From Chrysomallon squamiferum (taxonomy: Eukaryota; Mollusca; Gastropoda; Neomphalida; Peltospiridae), in NCBI GenBank assembly GCA_012295275.1, contig CM022679.1, positions 24,909,502 to 24,973,501 of the forward strand: a stretch of DNA of 64,000 nucleotides, given 5' to 3'. This document shows positions 1-14,000 of the stretch, in pieces. Every line of letters begins with the position of its first letter. Position 1 is the stretch's first letter. The translations under genes were made by a program, and so were the position numbers. Below the pieces are notes generated by a model that was not told where the DNA came from, did no database searches, and saw nothing but the letters and a program-made list of their open reading frames with translations.

Positions 1-948
1 AAAGAATATTTCATAATTTATTTTAAAATGTAACTAAGAATAAGAAAAATATGCTATGAAGATCAGTAAATAGCTGTTATAACTGAACTTTAGATTCAGA
101 ATTTAATTAGAATGTATAACCATACTGAAACACAAAATCTTTAACGAACATGCATTTATTGATAAACACACAAAACACATATTAAACAGAACCTTCGTAT
201 AATCAAGGCATATAGCCTGGGAAGTAGATAAACTTGTACAAGTGGTTGTAAAATGAATTCTACATAATGGGACTTATTAATGTCTACTAATTAGGAACTA
301 TCTACATTCCAGTACTCTTGAGCAGTGTGCAGTGAACAATGATTTAATACTCAGTGGCACTGCTGCATGATTATGGTGCATCAGTTCAGCCACCTGCAAC
401 ATGTTGTCCACAGTCACGATGTATGCTCTGCATGTTTCCAATGTGTTCTCTCCCAGTAATTTTTATTTACAAATATTTAAGCTGGTAAGAATGCAGATGC
501 CTGCTACCTTAATGTAAGACAGATGAATCTGTATGGCTGCCATTATTTTAAATCAGAAAGAGTTTCCAACTAAAACTTTCTATAGATTAAAACGGCAGAA
601 AATAAACCTACAATGCACATATGCCTAATAAAAATCGAAGATAGTGCATTGAAATAGTAAATACCAACATGAGCAAAATAAAACAAAACTGAAGAACTAA
701 CAACACAAGAAAAGAAAACACACAAGCACCTGCATTTCACTTGTATTGAAAAGTCTGTTCATACTGTAAGGCAGAAGATGTAAACCAACTAGTTCCTTTT
801 GCTTCTCTATATATTCGTATTTAAGAAAACTAATACTACACAAAATATGATTTTCTATGTTTTATCATATATCAATACAAATATACATAAATATACATAA
901 TATATATTACACATTATACATAATAACATACATAAAAAGAATCTTTTG

Positions 949-986
<38 letters not shown>

Positions 987-1095
987 GATGTCATCACAAG
1001 TATATAAAGTATGTTTTCATGTACAGAGGACTGTAGAAGAAAAATAAAACAGCAGAAACATTTTGTGCAGTATTAATAACTGGCAACATATATAC
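1..1095. other. AT-rich sequence, probable 3' flank of minus-strand gene
   Basis: No convincing coding exon is visible. A CA dinucleotide microsatellite lies at about 949-983. A possible non-coding terminal exon of the neighbouring minus-strand gene lies near 726-760, with acceptor-like and donor-like ends. If it is used, the reading frame stops almost immediately inside it. Confidence 0.4.
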
Positions 1096-2190
1096 CTGGA
1101 TCAAATGGTTTCTTTATCAGTGATGTTGCAGTCTTTTTCCATCTATATCTGAAATTAAACAAATGTATTTTGGTCAAAAGCAATCAACAAGTTTTTAATC
1201 TACTCTCACAGATACAGTTATGTATCTTAATGATTTCAGATTCTCCTGAATTAAAGTTAATAGAATTTAAATGTAACAACTTTCAAACTAAACCCAGCAT
1301 TTCACAAAAATAAAGCTAAATAATAAAGAACTATATTAAATTTAAATAAAAAACTAGGATGATTCTATACTTTTTTTGTTAGGAAGCATCAACTGCTGGA
1401 AAACTATCATAACGTGCTATTGAAAATATAAAAATAACATGGAATTCAATTATTGCTAAAATTAAGTATATTATCACAAATATTTAACTATCTCTTTCAA
1501 AACAACTTAATACTTGCCTAATTTTTGTGTGTAAAACTACATGTTAACAATACAATTATTTCTTATCACTGTCTAATGTTAGAAAGCAAAAGGAAACAAA
1601 CCCTATTCTTTTCATACTCTTCCTGTTGGGAATGTCTTTAGCTCCACGGAATTTCACACCCTAAATACAGTACAATAAAATATTAAAAATTATTGGAATG
1701 GAAATCACATCACCTTTAACATGCATTTAAAGCTCATATAAAATCACATCACCATTGTTACATTATACAAGAATAAATCAACATGAAAAAAAAAAAAAAC
1801 AGGAAATACACTCAAGAAAAAACGATGGTACTAAATTTGCTAGTACAAATGCAACAAATACACTTGGAAATCCCTAATGGGTTTTCTGTGTATTATAAAA
1901 AAAAGTATCAATTAATGTATATATTTTTATTTAAATTTTGATTAATTCAGCTACATCTCTTTAATTAATTATTTATGTGATCCCCAGGCCTGAACTAGTT
2001 AAAAAAGACTTTAATGCCAAAAAAAAAAAAAAATCGTCCCAGCATATTTGTATCAGCAAACTCAAAATGAGGTATTAGTTCAACAAAAATAAAGAAATTA
2101 TTTATATTTATGTCCCTTACCAAAGATGGAGAATTAGCTGTCAAGAATGTTCGGCTACTACCACTGGATGTTTTCAGGTGTTCCTTCAAC
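1096..2190 (-). CDS. Unrecognised gene, last three visible coding exons
   Basis: I do not recognise this gene. Three short minus-strand exons are bounded by good splice sites: 2190-2121, 1660-1602 and 1148-1096. They join in phase (first exon ends in phase 0, second in phase 2, third in phase 1) with no stop. The peptide is basic and Ser/Lys/Arg-rich, with stretches such as LKEHLKTSSGSSRTF, KFRGAKDIPNRKSMKRIGY and RWKKTATSLIKKPFDP. That composition suggests a disordered basic tail, perhaps of a nuclear or cytoskeletal protein, but no domain is visible. If the third exon is terminal, the frame runs a few codons on and stops near 1075. If it splices on to about 760, it stops after one codon. 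The 5' part would lie towards or beyond the N gap at 2567. Confidence 0.5.
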
Positions 2191-2566
2191 CTGAAACATA
2201 AAAACATTTTATATTTGTTTCACTTCAGAACATATTTTAATTAAATCTGTATTAATTTGTTATAATTTGAATTATAATGAGTATTTTTAAATTCTATTAT
2301 TACATTTTGAACATAAATCTAAATTTTTAAATTTGGAATTTCAACTTTTTTTCTTTTTTTTTGAATTTGCTTTTAAAATTAGAGATCCTGCTATTAGATA
2401 AATATAACACAGTTTTAAAATAAAATTTTAAGAAATAACAAAATTGAAACTAATCAATGAGAACAAGAACCAAGTTAATAAATTACTACTGATAGCAAAT
2501 AGCTCTTAACACTATGAGATTACTAAAATAAAATAATTAACAACATTCAGTTATAAGTAAATTAAA

Positions 2567-2766
2567 NNNNNNNNNNNNNNNNNNNNNNNNNNNNNNNNNN
2601 NNNNNNNNNNNNNNNNNNNNNNNNNNNNNNNNNNNNNNNNNNNNNNNNNNNNNNNNNNNNNNNNNNNNNNNNNNNNNNNNNNNNNNNNNNNNNNNNNNNN
2701 NNNNNNNNNNNNNNNNNNNNNNNNNNNNNNNNNNNNNNNNNNNNNNNNNNNNNNNNNNNNNNNNNN
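2567..2766. other. Assembly gap, 200 N
   Basis: Exactly 200 unknown bases, a conventional scaffold gap of arbitrary size. It may hide upstream exons of the minus-strand gene at 1096-2190. Confidence 0.99.
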
Positions 2767-5260
2767 TGATTTTATATTATTGTAGCCCATCTTGAAAACT
2801 GTTTTCTCGTCTACGTTGCATTAATTATATTATTACAAGATAACAGTTTTCACCTCAGATTTCTTTTATTTATTGCCTGTTTTCTCAATAACTGTCGATG
2901 TAAATACTCTACTAAATACTTTCATTTAATTTTCTGTCATAACACCTTGCCTTGCCTTTTAAAGTTATTATATATTTTTTATTTCCGCAAAGAAATATAT
3001 TTTGTTTCAGCTGTTTTAATTGGATAAATATTCTCAGGTTAGTCCAATCGGAATTAGTTTCTTTACGTTGTTAGTTAGAAAAAGATGGTGGCAAGCTAGC
3101 AAACATTTCCAGCGAAGGTTTCCAGCGAACTTTTAGAACCGTTACGTCAAAGAGTTATCGGTTGGTTAATGGAACATGTTGTCGTTAGCAATAACTGTAT
3201 GATCAAGTATTTGCTATTGCTTTTCCTTTTCACGTCCGACATATACCAACATTTAATACCAACAATTAATGTCTGTCCTCCAGTTGTGTTCTTAAATATC
3301 ATTAGCAATTTGTAATAAAAGTAAATAAATCCAGTTCTGTAATTAAAAACAAGTAAAAAAAAAAAATAATAATAATAATAAAAAATAAATAAATCATAGG
3401 AGAAAAAGGAGCCATTCTGTAATAAAATTTGATTTCCATTAAGTGATATGTAGTCATATATTAAGGTTTGCAACAGACATGATATTTGATATACTGGAGT
3501 GGAGTTGAGATCATCTGATGAACTTGGTTTCCATGATCAAACCTCTTCAGTGGATCTGATTACTGATGTAACACAACAAAGTAAAGGTCTCTGAAACAGA
3601 AACCCCTCAAAATTTTGCACCCAATAATTTAGAATTTATGTCATGTCACCCAACTGTAATCAGGTCCATCAATGAAGTTTCATTGTGTGAACCAAACAGA
3701 ACAAGTCAGGTAACTCCTACCCCAGTATATCAGAATTGGTCTATTTGCACATACATAATGCACACGTTAATATATTAATTCAGAATGATCAACTTTGATT
3801 ACAAAATGTTAAGAAAATAACAGAGAAATTTGTTTTAAAACCATTTATTTTGACATAATTTCACATGAACTTATGGTTTAAACAGTTGAAATAAAGAATT
3901 TATATTAACAAATGGAATATAAATTTATTTCTGTAAAGTTATCAGTTAAAACTTTATATTTACATGGAAATATATGAGTAAAACAATTTCTGTCATGACA
4001 AACGGTTGGCTTGGGTTTTTTTCTTTCGTTTATTGTATGCAATAGGGTATAAAATAATTTTCAATATTATTATTATTATTAAGAAAGTTCCCTCTAAACT
4101 TTTGGTTAATCTGTCAGCTAATAAATTTATTTTTATTTTAAACAGTCCTTTGATAAATGTAAATACAGTAACACATGGGTATGAAAAAAAAAACGTAGTT
4201 AAAGTATCTGCAAACTGAAAAACACAATACATCATCACAACAAACTTTTGCTTCTTCAAGCAGTTTACAATGTCCAAAATGTATTCCAGAAAACCCCAAG
4301 AAACAAACCATAAAGAACATAATCAAAATCCCACCTCAAAAACCCCTAAAAAACCCAGCAAATTAATAGAAATAAGAATTTAGTCAAAAACAAATGAGAC
4401 TAAGAAACAAAATAATAATTAATTTTAAAGAACTCATATCAAATAAATAAATAAATAAATAAATAAATAAACAAACCAAAATGACTCCTCATTTGAGGTT
4501 ATTGTATTCAGAAAAAAACTTACCATTGGTGTAAATTTAAACAATTCCAAAATATATCTCATCATTTCTGATCATTCTCATCCTAGCTTATTCAGTTTAA
4601 CATGTAATGCAATGCTTTTTGAATAATTATGAAACAAAATAGAGAATAATTTGGATACTTGTAACCTACTTACTAATGTTATTCAAAATACAAAATAATT
4701 AAAACCAATGTGGTTGTTTATTTATTGTCACTATTTCAGGTAGATCCTTCATTGAACTTAAAGAATTTCAGATAAAATACAAAGGTTCTGAACTCCTTTA
4801 GGAAATGGTTGCAACCTATATTAATGATTTAGTAGACAAAAATGTATAAAATATAATGCAAGATGTATTCAAGAAACAAGAATCTTAATTTCATATTATT
4901 TGAAATACATCTAGTTATAAACTTCCAGAAAAACAATGAATCTAATCAATGGGCACTTTAATACTTTTGTTAAATTGTAAAATTATGCCTTTGTTACTAA
5001 TAATTAGCTAATTGCACACACCAGTTTATTTCAACAAATTAAGTTTAGTTATCATGGCACTCAAGAGTTAAATAATGGGTTTTTTCATTTTCTACCTTGA
5101 GAGGCTCATAAAAAAAGAACTTCAGATACATCAGTACAGACTATATGAGATAATACATTTAAATAATAATAATAATTACAGAAATGTAATGCATGTCAGC
5201 ATGAAATTCCCTGCTGGAATCTGATTCATGTGATAATAACTCTTACTTTTGCAACTAACT
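2767..5260. other. Intergenic AT-rich sequence
   Basis: No exon with convincing codons and splice sites was found. There is a short AAT run near 3365-3380, an AAT run near 4064-4080 and an AAAT tetranucleotide run at about 4440-4471. Short open stretches here are low-complexity and Phe/Tyr/Lys-rich, as expected by chance in such AT-rich DNA. Confidence 0.55.
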
Positions 5261-6272
5261 TTATCTCATCTTAAAACAAACAATTTGTTTTCTGTTAAGA
5301 TAATGCAGTATTTCTTTAACAATTTCATGTCTGTATAAAAATAAGTTTGTATATAAAGGAATACACTTATTAGTTAAAACAGCTTTTGCTACAGCAGAAA
5401 CATAAACTCCACAGGTACTGGTATCAGTTTGTGTGGGAAAACCTGGCATTTCAGAGTAATTAACATAAGACCACAGAGTGATATTTAATGGTTTTCCATA
5501 ATACATCATATGTTCCAACATTAAATACCTGAACATATGAAAAATGACTTCATTATTTTTTACTCCCAAATGAATCACAGTAGATCAGTACTTTATTAGG
5601 TATGTTTATTACTATTATTGTTCAGTGAGTGTTTCTTTCATTCAACGGTACAACAACATATTTATAATGAAACCATCTTTCACTTTTACTTCTGCAATGT
5701 GAAATGTCCATCTAGGTTGATCTGTGTCACCATTAACTAAAATATTCTGACTGAACCAACCACAATCTACCATGTGAATATTCTGATTTTTGTTCAGATG
5801 TTTTTGTAGTGCAGGTATGAATACATTAATATGGCTACTATTAAGGCAGTTATGTTGAAGAATGTTGTTTAAGAAATCTGCATTTACTGTTACACCAATT
5901 TCAGTGCTAATCAATGAGAAGATCTGTTTGTTTCTTAATAAAAAATTTTTTTTACTAAAATGTAATGTCTCTAATGATACTCTGTTTATTATATTTTCGT
6001 CATAAAATAATAACAGTGATCTGCATGTTTATAAATCTGTTACATTTATGTCATTTACAGGTTTCATTTCACCTTTTTTTACTTCCATTTTTACTAAACT
6101 GTCACCATCACAGGAAACAAGTTCCATTTTCTCTTCTTCACTTTTTCCCATAATGGGAAATTATTATCGTAATCATCAGAAGTATCATCTTCTGGTGTAG
6201 CTGTCTCATAAATATTGTCATCAAAAACTTGTTCCTCCTCACAAGTCTGATCTTCATCTGACATATCAGTCT
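5261..6272 (-). pseudogene. Broken Ulp1/SENP-like cysteine protease (C48) copy
   Basis: Reading the minus strand, a good acceptor near 6272 opens an acidic stretch (TDMSDEDQTCEEEQVF). It is followed, after a frame change, by a longer coding-like stretch and then by a Ulp1/SENP-type C-terminal segment. The recognisable parts are IYCDSFG, the usual Y-Y/C-D-S-x-G block that carries the catalytic Asp, and QTDTSTCGVYV, which carries the nucleophilic Cys. The Asp that normally precedes this Cys is Thr here. The frame is broken inside the A-run just after the DSFG block (a one-base shift near 5563-5568) and near 6120, and there is an in-frame stop near 6030 unless a short intron removes it. I could not place the catalytic His. 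In this family such enzymes cut SUMO or related tags. This copy looks inactive, or alternatively it has small introns I cannot resolve. Confidence 0.55.
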
Positions 6273-6360
6273 GAAACGTTTTGTTACAATCTTGTTAAAA
6301 AAAAAGCCAGGATCTGACAAAAATTAACCTTCATCACAGCAAAGTACATGAACACTGTTC

Positions 6361-6391
<31 letters not shown>

Positions 6392-6402
6392 AATGTAACT
6401 AC

Positions 6403-6485
6403 CTGAAGTGTGTTATCCCATCCAAATGTCACATCTGTGGATAAGGAATTTCAATAAATAACCGACATTTTCCACTTTTCATACA
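6403..6485 (-). pseudogene. Decayed inverted copy of the Cys-rich module exon
   Basis: On the minus strand this 83-base stretch is clearly homologous to the 93-base exons at 10397, 15242 and 16923 on the plus strand, including the flanking intron sequence. It has lost function as an exon. The acceptor reads GCAA instead of GCAG, and a 10-base deletion between the PYPQ and TFGW codons shifts the frame. The donor (CAG then GTAGTTAC) is intact. It sits 5' of, and in phase with, the acidic exon of the C48 protease copy. Confidence 0.75.
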
Positions 6486-6764
6486 TTGCAAAAATAAAGT
6501 GAAGAAATATCTGAATTGCAACATGGTATTATAATATTATGAAAAACCTATAGAAACAATGATACCTGAGAAGCAAAGGTGAAAATGAAGAATGTGCTCA
6601 TGAAAAAGGTAACAAATAGTAAAAATAATAGTTTCTTCTAAAGTGGCAGTTCTGATATAACAATTAGTGAGAACATATACACACCAGTAGTTTATTAGAA
6701 TTACTGATACATGTAAGAACATAAACAGAAAGAACATTACCTACACAAAATAATTGGTCAAAAA

Positions 6765-7280
6765 TTTATGTCACAGTATAAAAAGGTCAATACTGCTAAT
6801 GACAACTTACAGGAACACCCCCAGTGAAAACACTGTTGCTTTTAAACGGAATTTCTTGACGCAGATGTCTATGCAGTTCCTAATACTAGGTATTAATATG
6901 GTTTACACCACATATAGACATTTATGTCACAGCATTTAGTTCTGTCTGCAAAAGGACGATCAATGTTGCCAATGACGACTTACAGGAACACCCCTAGTGA
7001 GACCCCTGCTGCTTTTAAACCGAATTTCGTGACACAAATGTCTATCCAGTTCCCAGTACCAGGTATTAATATGGTTTACACTACATATAGAGATTTATGT
7101 CACAGCATTTTGTTCTGTCTGTAAAAAAAGGTCAATATTGCCAATGACGACTTACAGGTATACACTGTGGAAAACACCACAATGTTCTTAAATCAAGTTT
7201 CTTGATGCACATGTTCATGCATTTTCTAAATGGCCTCTTATTATGGAATAGACAATATACAGTTATTTATGTTCTAGCAT
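6765..7280 (-). repeat. Tandem repeat of about 160-175 bases, inverted family copy
   Basis: The anchor TTATGTCACAGCA (or decayed forms) recurs near 6770, 6928, 7096 and 7268, giving about three repeat units. The same unit, in the other orientation, fills the intron between the first two exons of each module in the plus-strand gene (from 9730, 14576 and 16258). Together with the pseudo-exon at 6403-6485 this shows that a whole exon-intron segment was copied in inverted orientation. Confidence 0.8.
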
Positions 7281-8080
7281 TTAATTGTCTGTTGGTCACA
7301 ACTGAAGTGGTTTATACATTCTATTTATAGAATAGTTAAGACCTTTGTTGTTAAATGTATTTTCAATAGCCAGACATAAGGTTACGATACACTATTTGAA
7401 ATAGGATTAACTTTAACCTTACGTGAATGGCTTTGATTGTTGAAATGATTCTTCGTCAAGTTACTGTTAACACTAACAGACTTCTGGTTCCATCTCCTTT
7501 TAACAACCAGTGTTGAAAAGTAACGACTGGAATCTGAAAATAAGACAAATTTGCTCATTATAAAAAGTTATCCAAAATGACGTAAATATATCTGATATAT
7601 CAGGATATAAAAAGATTAGAAATGGTGATTGAGAATATAGTAAACAGATAGTATAAATTTGATTTTGCTCAAACTCAGCTAGTGAGCTAGCGAACAATAT
7701 GTCCGATGCGGAATGATACATAACAAACATCACATTTCGAAAATAAATTGCATTACATATTTGAAATTTTAATTTTGCTACAGTTTTCAAAAACGTATGC
7801 CTTTTTTTTTATAATAAAGGTGAGTATGTTTAAACTTTTATTGAAACTGCGAACTATTTGTTTGAAAGAACTGACGTGTGATAAATTATTCATTAGCGTT
7901 ATCGTTTGCTGGTTTTACAGCGGCTGAAATTGTTCGCTGCCTTCATTTAAGTGATTAATACCCCAGTAAATCCACAATGGTCGGTGCCGGAACCTTGAAT
8001 TGGACGTGGGCACGTAAAAAGAGTTTTCCAACCAACCAACCAATCGGTGCTTTCTTTACATACAGAGTCTGAAAAAGAAG
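7281..8080. other. Spacer upstream of the modular coiled-coil gene
   Basis: No supported exon. The region between the inverted pseudo-copy and the proposed start of the plus-strand gene is AT-rich and holds a few locally GC-richer stretches (7900-8060). It would contain the promoter and 5' leader of the gene starting at 8081, but I recognise no specific element. Confidence 0.4.
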
Positions 8081-11000
8081 ATGTCAGGGAAAAGAATGTT
8101 GAATGTTTGGTGGAAACAGGTTATTATTACTACCTCAACTAACTTTATTATTATTATTATTATTTTGTTTTCTTGCATATTAAAAATCATCAAATTTCAA
8201 ACAACAAAAAGAATAAACTGTAATTAACCAGAGTTCAGCTACGCAGATGGATGTGCAAAGTTGTGTTATATAATTTATCATTTATTTATTGCATTTTCCA
8301 TTTGCCAGTAATCAAACAGTGAATATTCAATATGTATTTAACAAACAGAAACCAAAAAATAAAAAAAAATTAATTATGAATATCATTATTATTATGATTC
8401 TTGTTGTTTCAGATGCCTCCAGTGTCTAATGCAGATAAAGAAGGTATGAATGTTCATTAATTGGTTTTCATTTACTTCTAAATAATTCTGCATTACAAAG
8501 CTGCAGAAAAAATCCTAAACAAAAGCATCACAAAAATTTAAAATCCACAGTATAATTCATTTTGGGAAATGTCATTATCAAGAAAAATTAGTGATGAAAC
8601 AGTGTTTGCCTGGTTTCTTAAAGAAATTATCTTTGATTACAATGTCTGTAATTCCACGCAAACTTAATAATATTTAGTTAAAATATTCACAGATAGCATG
8701 GGAGGTTTACAGATACTTGCAAAGCCTGTATTGGCATTATCAATGCTGTCATCTTTTGTCATTATGATTATGGGTAATTTTTCTTCATTTACAATGTCAT
8801 CAACCATCATATCAGTTCAGAACGGAATATGGTTTTCCAGATTCATACAGTCTTGATTGGTGCCTTATGTCAATCCATTTGACATCAGTATGGATAAAGG
8901 AATATCATTATTGGAATTGACTTCAAATTTTTGTTGCGGCCTGCATGAAATAGAGATGACGAAGCCAGGCATATTTCTCTACACTTAATCAATAACCCAT
9001 TACTCTTTATTTACTAAGGAAAACAACAGCGTTCCATTCCAGTAGTTCACTTTTAAAAAGCTAATTTCTCTTAAGTTTTATGGGAGTATAAAATGACTTA
9101 GAGAAATAGAGGATTTTGACTTACCTACAATGTTCAAATGTCATTGTTACTGACTTATATAGCAGCTCCTCACCTTTTAATTATGTATATCGACGTTGTG
9201 AAAAAATCAAATTCTGAATTACTTAGGTTTGAATTTTATTTCATGGCTGATTTTGATTTTATTATATATATTTTTTAATCATCTAGCCATATTGTGCACA
9301 CTAATCATGGATTCACCTCATGTATTCTAACAATTGGAATTTTCCATCACAACTGACTTACATTTTCTTATCTTTAATGGCATGTCGGTATGTACTTGCA
9401 CATGTATTTACATACCTGTCGGTATGTACTTACACATGTGTAATCATGATAATGTTAGGCTAAAGAAAAGAAATTTAAAAGATATATTGATATTATTTAG
9501 AAGCAAAAGATAAATGAGTTGACAAGAATGTTTTGTTTACTGTAACTCATATTATGTTTATGTTGGTGTTTTACTATTCTAGTGCACACTACATTTTTTT
9601 TATAATCTTCAGTAAGTGTTAATTTATTTTTGCACATGTTCTGATAAAGAAGTTCCTTCTGTGGGGAAATCCATTGTCGGAAAGAAAGAAGGGGAGAATT
9701 CCACTGATCAAGTAGGTATAGAAATATGTGCTGTGACATAAATTTCTATATCTGGTCTAAGCCATATCAGTACCTAGTATTAGGAACTGCATAGACATTT
9801 GTGTCATGAAATTCGGTTTAACAGCAGCGGGGTCTCACTAGGGGTGTGCCAGTAAGTCGCAGTTAGCAATATTGACCTTCTTTTTACAGACAGAACTAAA
9901 TGCTGTGACATAAATCTGTATATGTAGTGTAAACCATATTAGCATGTACTGTTAGGAACTGCATAGACATCTGTGTCACGAAATTCGGTTTAAGAGCAAC
10001 AGTGTTTTCACTGGGGGTGTTCCTGTAAGTTGTCATTAGCAGTATTGACCTTCTTTTTATGCTGTGACATAAATCTCTTTGATTTAGATTAGAGTCTTGA
10101 ACATATTTGATGCATTATTTTGTGTAGGTAATGTTCTTTCTGTTTATGTTCTTACATGTATCAGTAATTCTAATAAACTTTATTGCTGTGTATATGTTCT
10201 CACTAACTGATATATCAGAACTGCCACTTTAGAATAAACTATTATTTTTGCTATTTGTTATCTTTTTCATGAGCAGATCATAGGCACATTCTTAATTTTC
10301 ACCTTTGCTTCTCAGGTACCATTGTTTCTATAGGTTTTTTCATAATATTATAATACGTTGTTTCAATTCAGATATTTCTTCACTTTATTTTTGCAGTGTA
10401 TGAAAAGTGGAAAATGTCAGTCATTTGTTGAAATTCCTTATCCACAAATGGATTGTGGTGTGACATTTGGATGGGATGACACACTTCAGGTAGTTACTTT
10501 TTTTTTCTTTACTTTTATATAAGAACAGTGTTCAAACAGTGATCAGTGAATATTCAATATCTATTTAATGCATAGAAACCAAAAAACATAAAAATCTGAA
10601 TACTGAGATATTATTATTATTATGATTCTTGTTATTTCAGAATCCTACAGTGCCTGGTCCACCTAAGAAAGGTATGAATGTTTATTAAATGGTTTTCACT
10701 CCAAAACCACACTGACATGTTTTTATATTTAAATTTAATATAGATATATTACTGAAAACATAAATCGATACACATCACCAAAATGTTCATATATTTTTGG
10801 ATATCCAAAATGTATTCAGTCCATACTGAAGTGTTAATAGATAGATGTAAACTAAAAATATATAAAACCACATACATAAATATTTAAAATCATTAGTACA
10901 ATACATTTTAGGAAATAACATCAGAAAGGTTAGTGATGGAAAGACTATGCCTAGTTTTCTAAACAAATTATCTTTCATTACAGTGTCTGTACTTCCAAGG

Positions 11001-14000
11001 AAACTTATTAACATTTTGTTAAAATATTCATAATTCAGCTGTTCTGTCTGTAATTCCACACAAACTTATTCACATTTTGTTAAAATATTCACAGTTCAGC
11101 AGATAGCATGGGAAGTTTACACATGCTTGCAAAGCCTGTATTGTCGTTATCATTACTGACATCGTTTGTCATTATGGGCCATTTTTACTTCATTTATAAA
11201 TGAACCATCATTTCTGTTCAAAATGGAACACGGTTTTCCATACTGATATAGTCCTGCATGGTGCCTTGTGTCAGTCCATGTGACATCAGTGTGGATAAAG
11301 CAATGTCATTTCAAAAGCAAAGTTTTGTTGCAGCCTCCCTGAAATAGACATGACAAAGCCTGGCATATTTTTTTTATATTTAATCAGTAACCCATTTTTC
11401 TTTATTTACCAAGTAAAACAATAGCGTAACCATTCCAGCACTTCAAGTTTTCAAAAGCTAATTTTCTTATGTCAGTATAAAATGAATTTGAGAAATAGTT
11501 TTTTTTTTACTTCTGTACATTTGTGAAAAAAATCTGTCTGAATTGTTGAATTTTATTTCGAGGCTGATTTTCATTTATTTTTGTTTTATTATCTCCTAGC
11601 AATATTCTGCACACTGATCATGAATTCTCTTGATTTATTCTAACAGTTGTAATTTACTGACTACATTTTCTTATCTTTGATGGCATGTGTAATTACACAT
11701 ATACACATACATGGATTATCATGATAATGTTAGGCTAAAGAAAAGAAAATAAGAAGTACTGATATTCTTTAGAAGCAAAAGATAATTGAATTGACAAGAG
11801 TGTTTTGCATACTATAACTCATATTATGTTTATGTTGGTGTTACTATTCTAGTGCACACTACATTTTTTTATAATCTTCAGTAATTGTTAATTTATTTTT
11901 ACACATGTTCTGATAAAGAAGTTCCTTCTGTGGGGAAATGCGTTCAAATATCTGAACGTCGATTTCCCATAGAGGAAGAAGGGGAGAACTACACTGATGT
12001 GTTGGTATCCCTTCACTCGGATAAAAGTCAGTCTGTTGGAGAGGGAAAAGGGGAGAAGTTCATGGAACAAGCACGTCCAATGGAAAAGGTATAGGTATTA
12101 GTAAATTAATTGGACTCTGTTACTGTTGATAAATAAGTTGTTGATGTTCTGTGGTAGATATTTTGAATAAAATTGGTAACAAACATATTAAAAATCATCA
12201 AATTTCACACAACAAAAAGAATAAAAAATAAATAACAGAGTTCAACTCAGCAGATGGATGTGTAAAGTGGTGTTATATAATTTATCATTTATTTATTGCA
12301 TTTTCCATTGATCAGTAATCAAACTGTGAATATTCAATATGTTTTTAACGCACAGAAATAAACAAAAAATATTTTTAAAATATGAATATTATTATGATTC
12401 TTGTTATTTCAGATGCCTGCAGAGTCTAATCCACATGAAGAAGGTATGAATGTTTATTAATTGGTTTTCATTCACTTCTAAATAATTCTGCATTATAAAG
12501 CTCCAGAAAAAATCCTAAACAAAAGCATACTGACCTGTTTTTTAGATTTATTATCTGTTTTGTAGTTGAAATAGTTAAAGACACAAATGGACATGTTTGT
12601 GTGTGTGTGTGTGTGTGTTTGTGTGAAGAGAAAATAGTTTCTTAGCCTATAAATAAAAAGTAATCTAGACCATTGTTATATTTCTGACAACGACAGTCTT
12701 TGTCATTTACTGTCACATAAATATTACTGTGACAGAATTAGTAATAAGTGTTCATATTATTTCTGTTCTATTAATACTTTTTTTTATAAATAGTTCTAGT
12801 TACAGACTGATTGTCTAATATTAACCATCAAATGAAATTAAATTGTTTTTAAATTTTGTTTATTAATTGGTTTTCATTCACTTCTAAATAAATCTGCATT
12901 AAAAGTTCCACAAAAAATCCCAAACAAAAGCATAATGACTTGTTTTTATAGATTTATTATCTGCTTTGCAGATTGAAATAGTTAAAAACACAAATGGACG
13001 TGTGTGTGTGAAGAGAAAATTGTTTAAAAGCAGTTCATGTTTCTTATTTCTGTTTTACAGTGAATCGGGGAAAACCAAACCTGGATGTGTCAGCCATTGC
13101 ACCAGAACAAATTTGTAAAGGTATCCTTAAATTTTTCTTTTCATCTGATGTGTCCAGTGATGTATATAAATCACTTACAACAACAGCTATTTTTCCCTTA
13201 TTAATAGTGAAATGCCTGTTCCGCATACAGATAAAAGAAATATATAAATTTCCAAATCTTCTTCTAACAATAATAGTATTATTAATACTTATTTGTATAA
13301 ATAGGTCTTGTCTAATATTAACGATCCAGTGAAATTAAACTCTTTTTATAAAAATGATATCAGTATAAGGTAAATAACACACATACACACATGAAATGCA
13401 AATGTATTTATGGATGTATAAACAGCAAAATCTGACAGGACATGCATATAGATATATTATAAAAACATAATTGAAGCACATAACCAGAAATCAATGCCAA
13501 TTTCATACATTTTAGGAGATCCAAAGTTGCTAGGCTGTATTCTGTCCATATTGAAGTGTTAATAGCACTAGATTTACAGCACAAATATTTAAAATATTTA
13601 ATGCATAAAATTGTATTAAATCACAAAAATTTAAAATCATCATTATAATTCATTTTGGGAAATGTCATTATCAAGAAAAGTTAGTGATGAAAAACTGTTT
13701 GCCTGGTTTCTTAAAGAAATTGTCTTTGATTACAATGTCTGTAATTCCACGCAAACCTATTAATATTTAGTTAAAATATTCTCAGATAGCATGGCAGGTT
13801 TACAGATACTTGCAAAGCCTGTATTGTCATTATCAATGGTGTCATCTTTTGTCATTATGAGCCATTTTCCTTCATTTATAACATTTCAGTTCAGAATGGA
13901 ATGTGGTTTTCTTAAGTCAGTATTATCGGACTATAAAATGACTTAGAGAAATAGAGGATTTTGACTTACCTACAATGTTCAAATGTCATTATTATTGACT

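Noticed and set aside
6754-7124. Two similar short open frames on the plus strand (containing TTYRNTPSE)
   Set aside because: They read through the 160-175 base tandem repeat, which is intronic in the plus-strand gene. The similarity reflects the repeat, not a protein.
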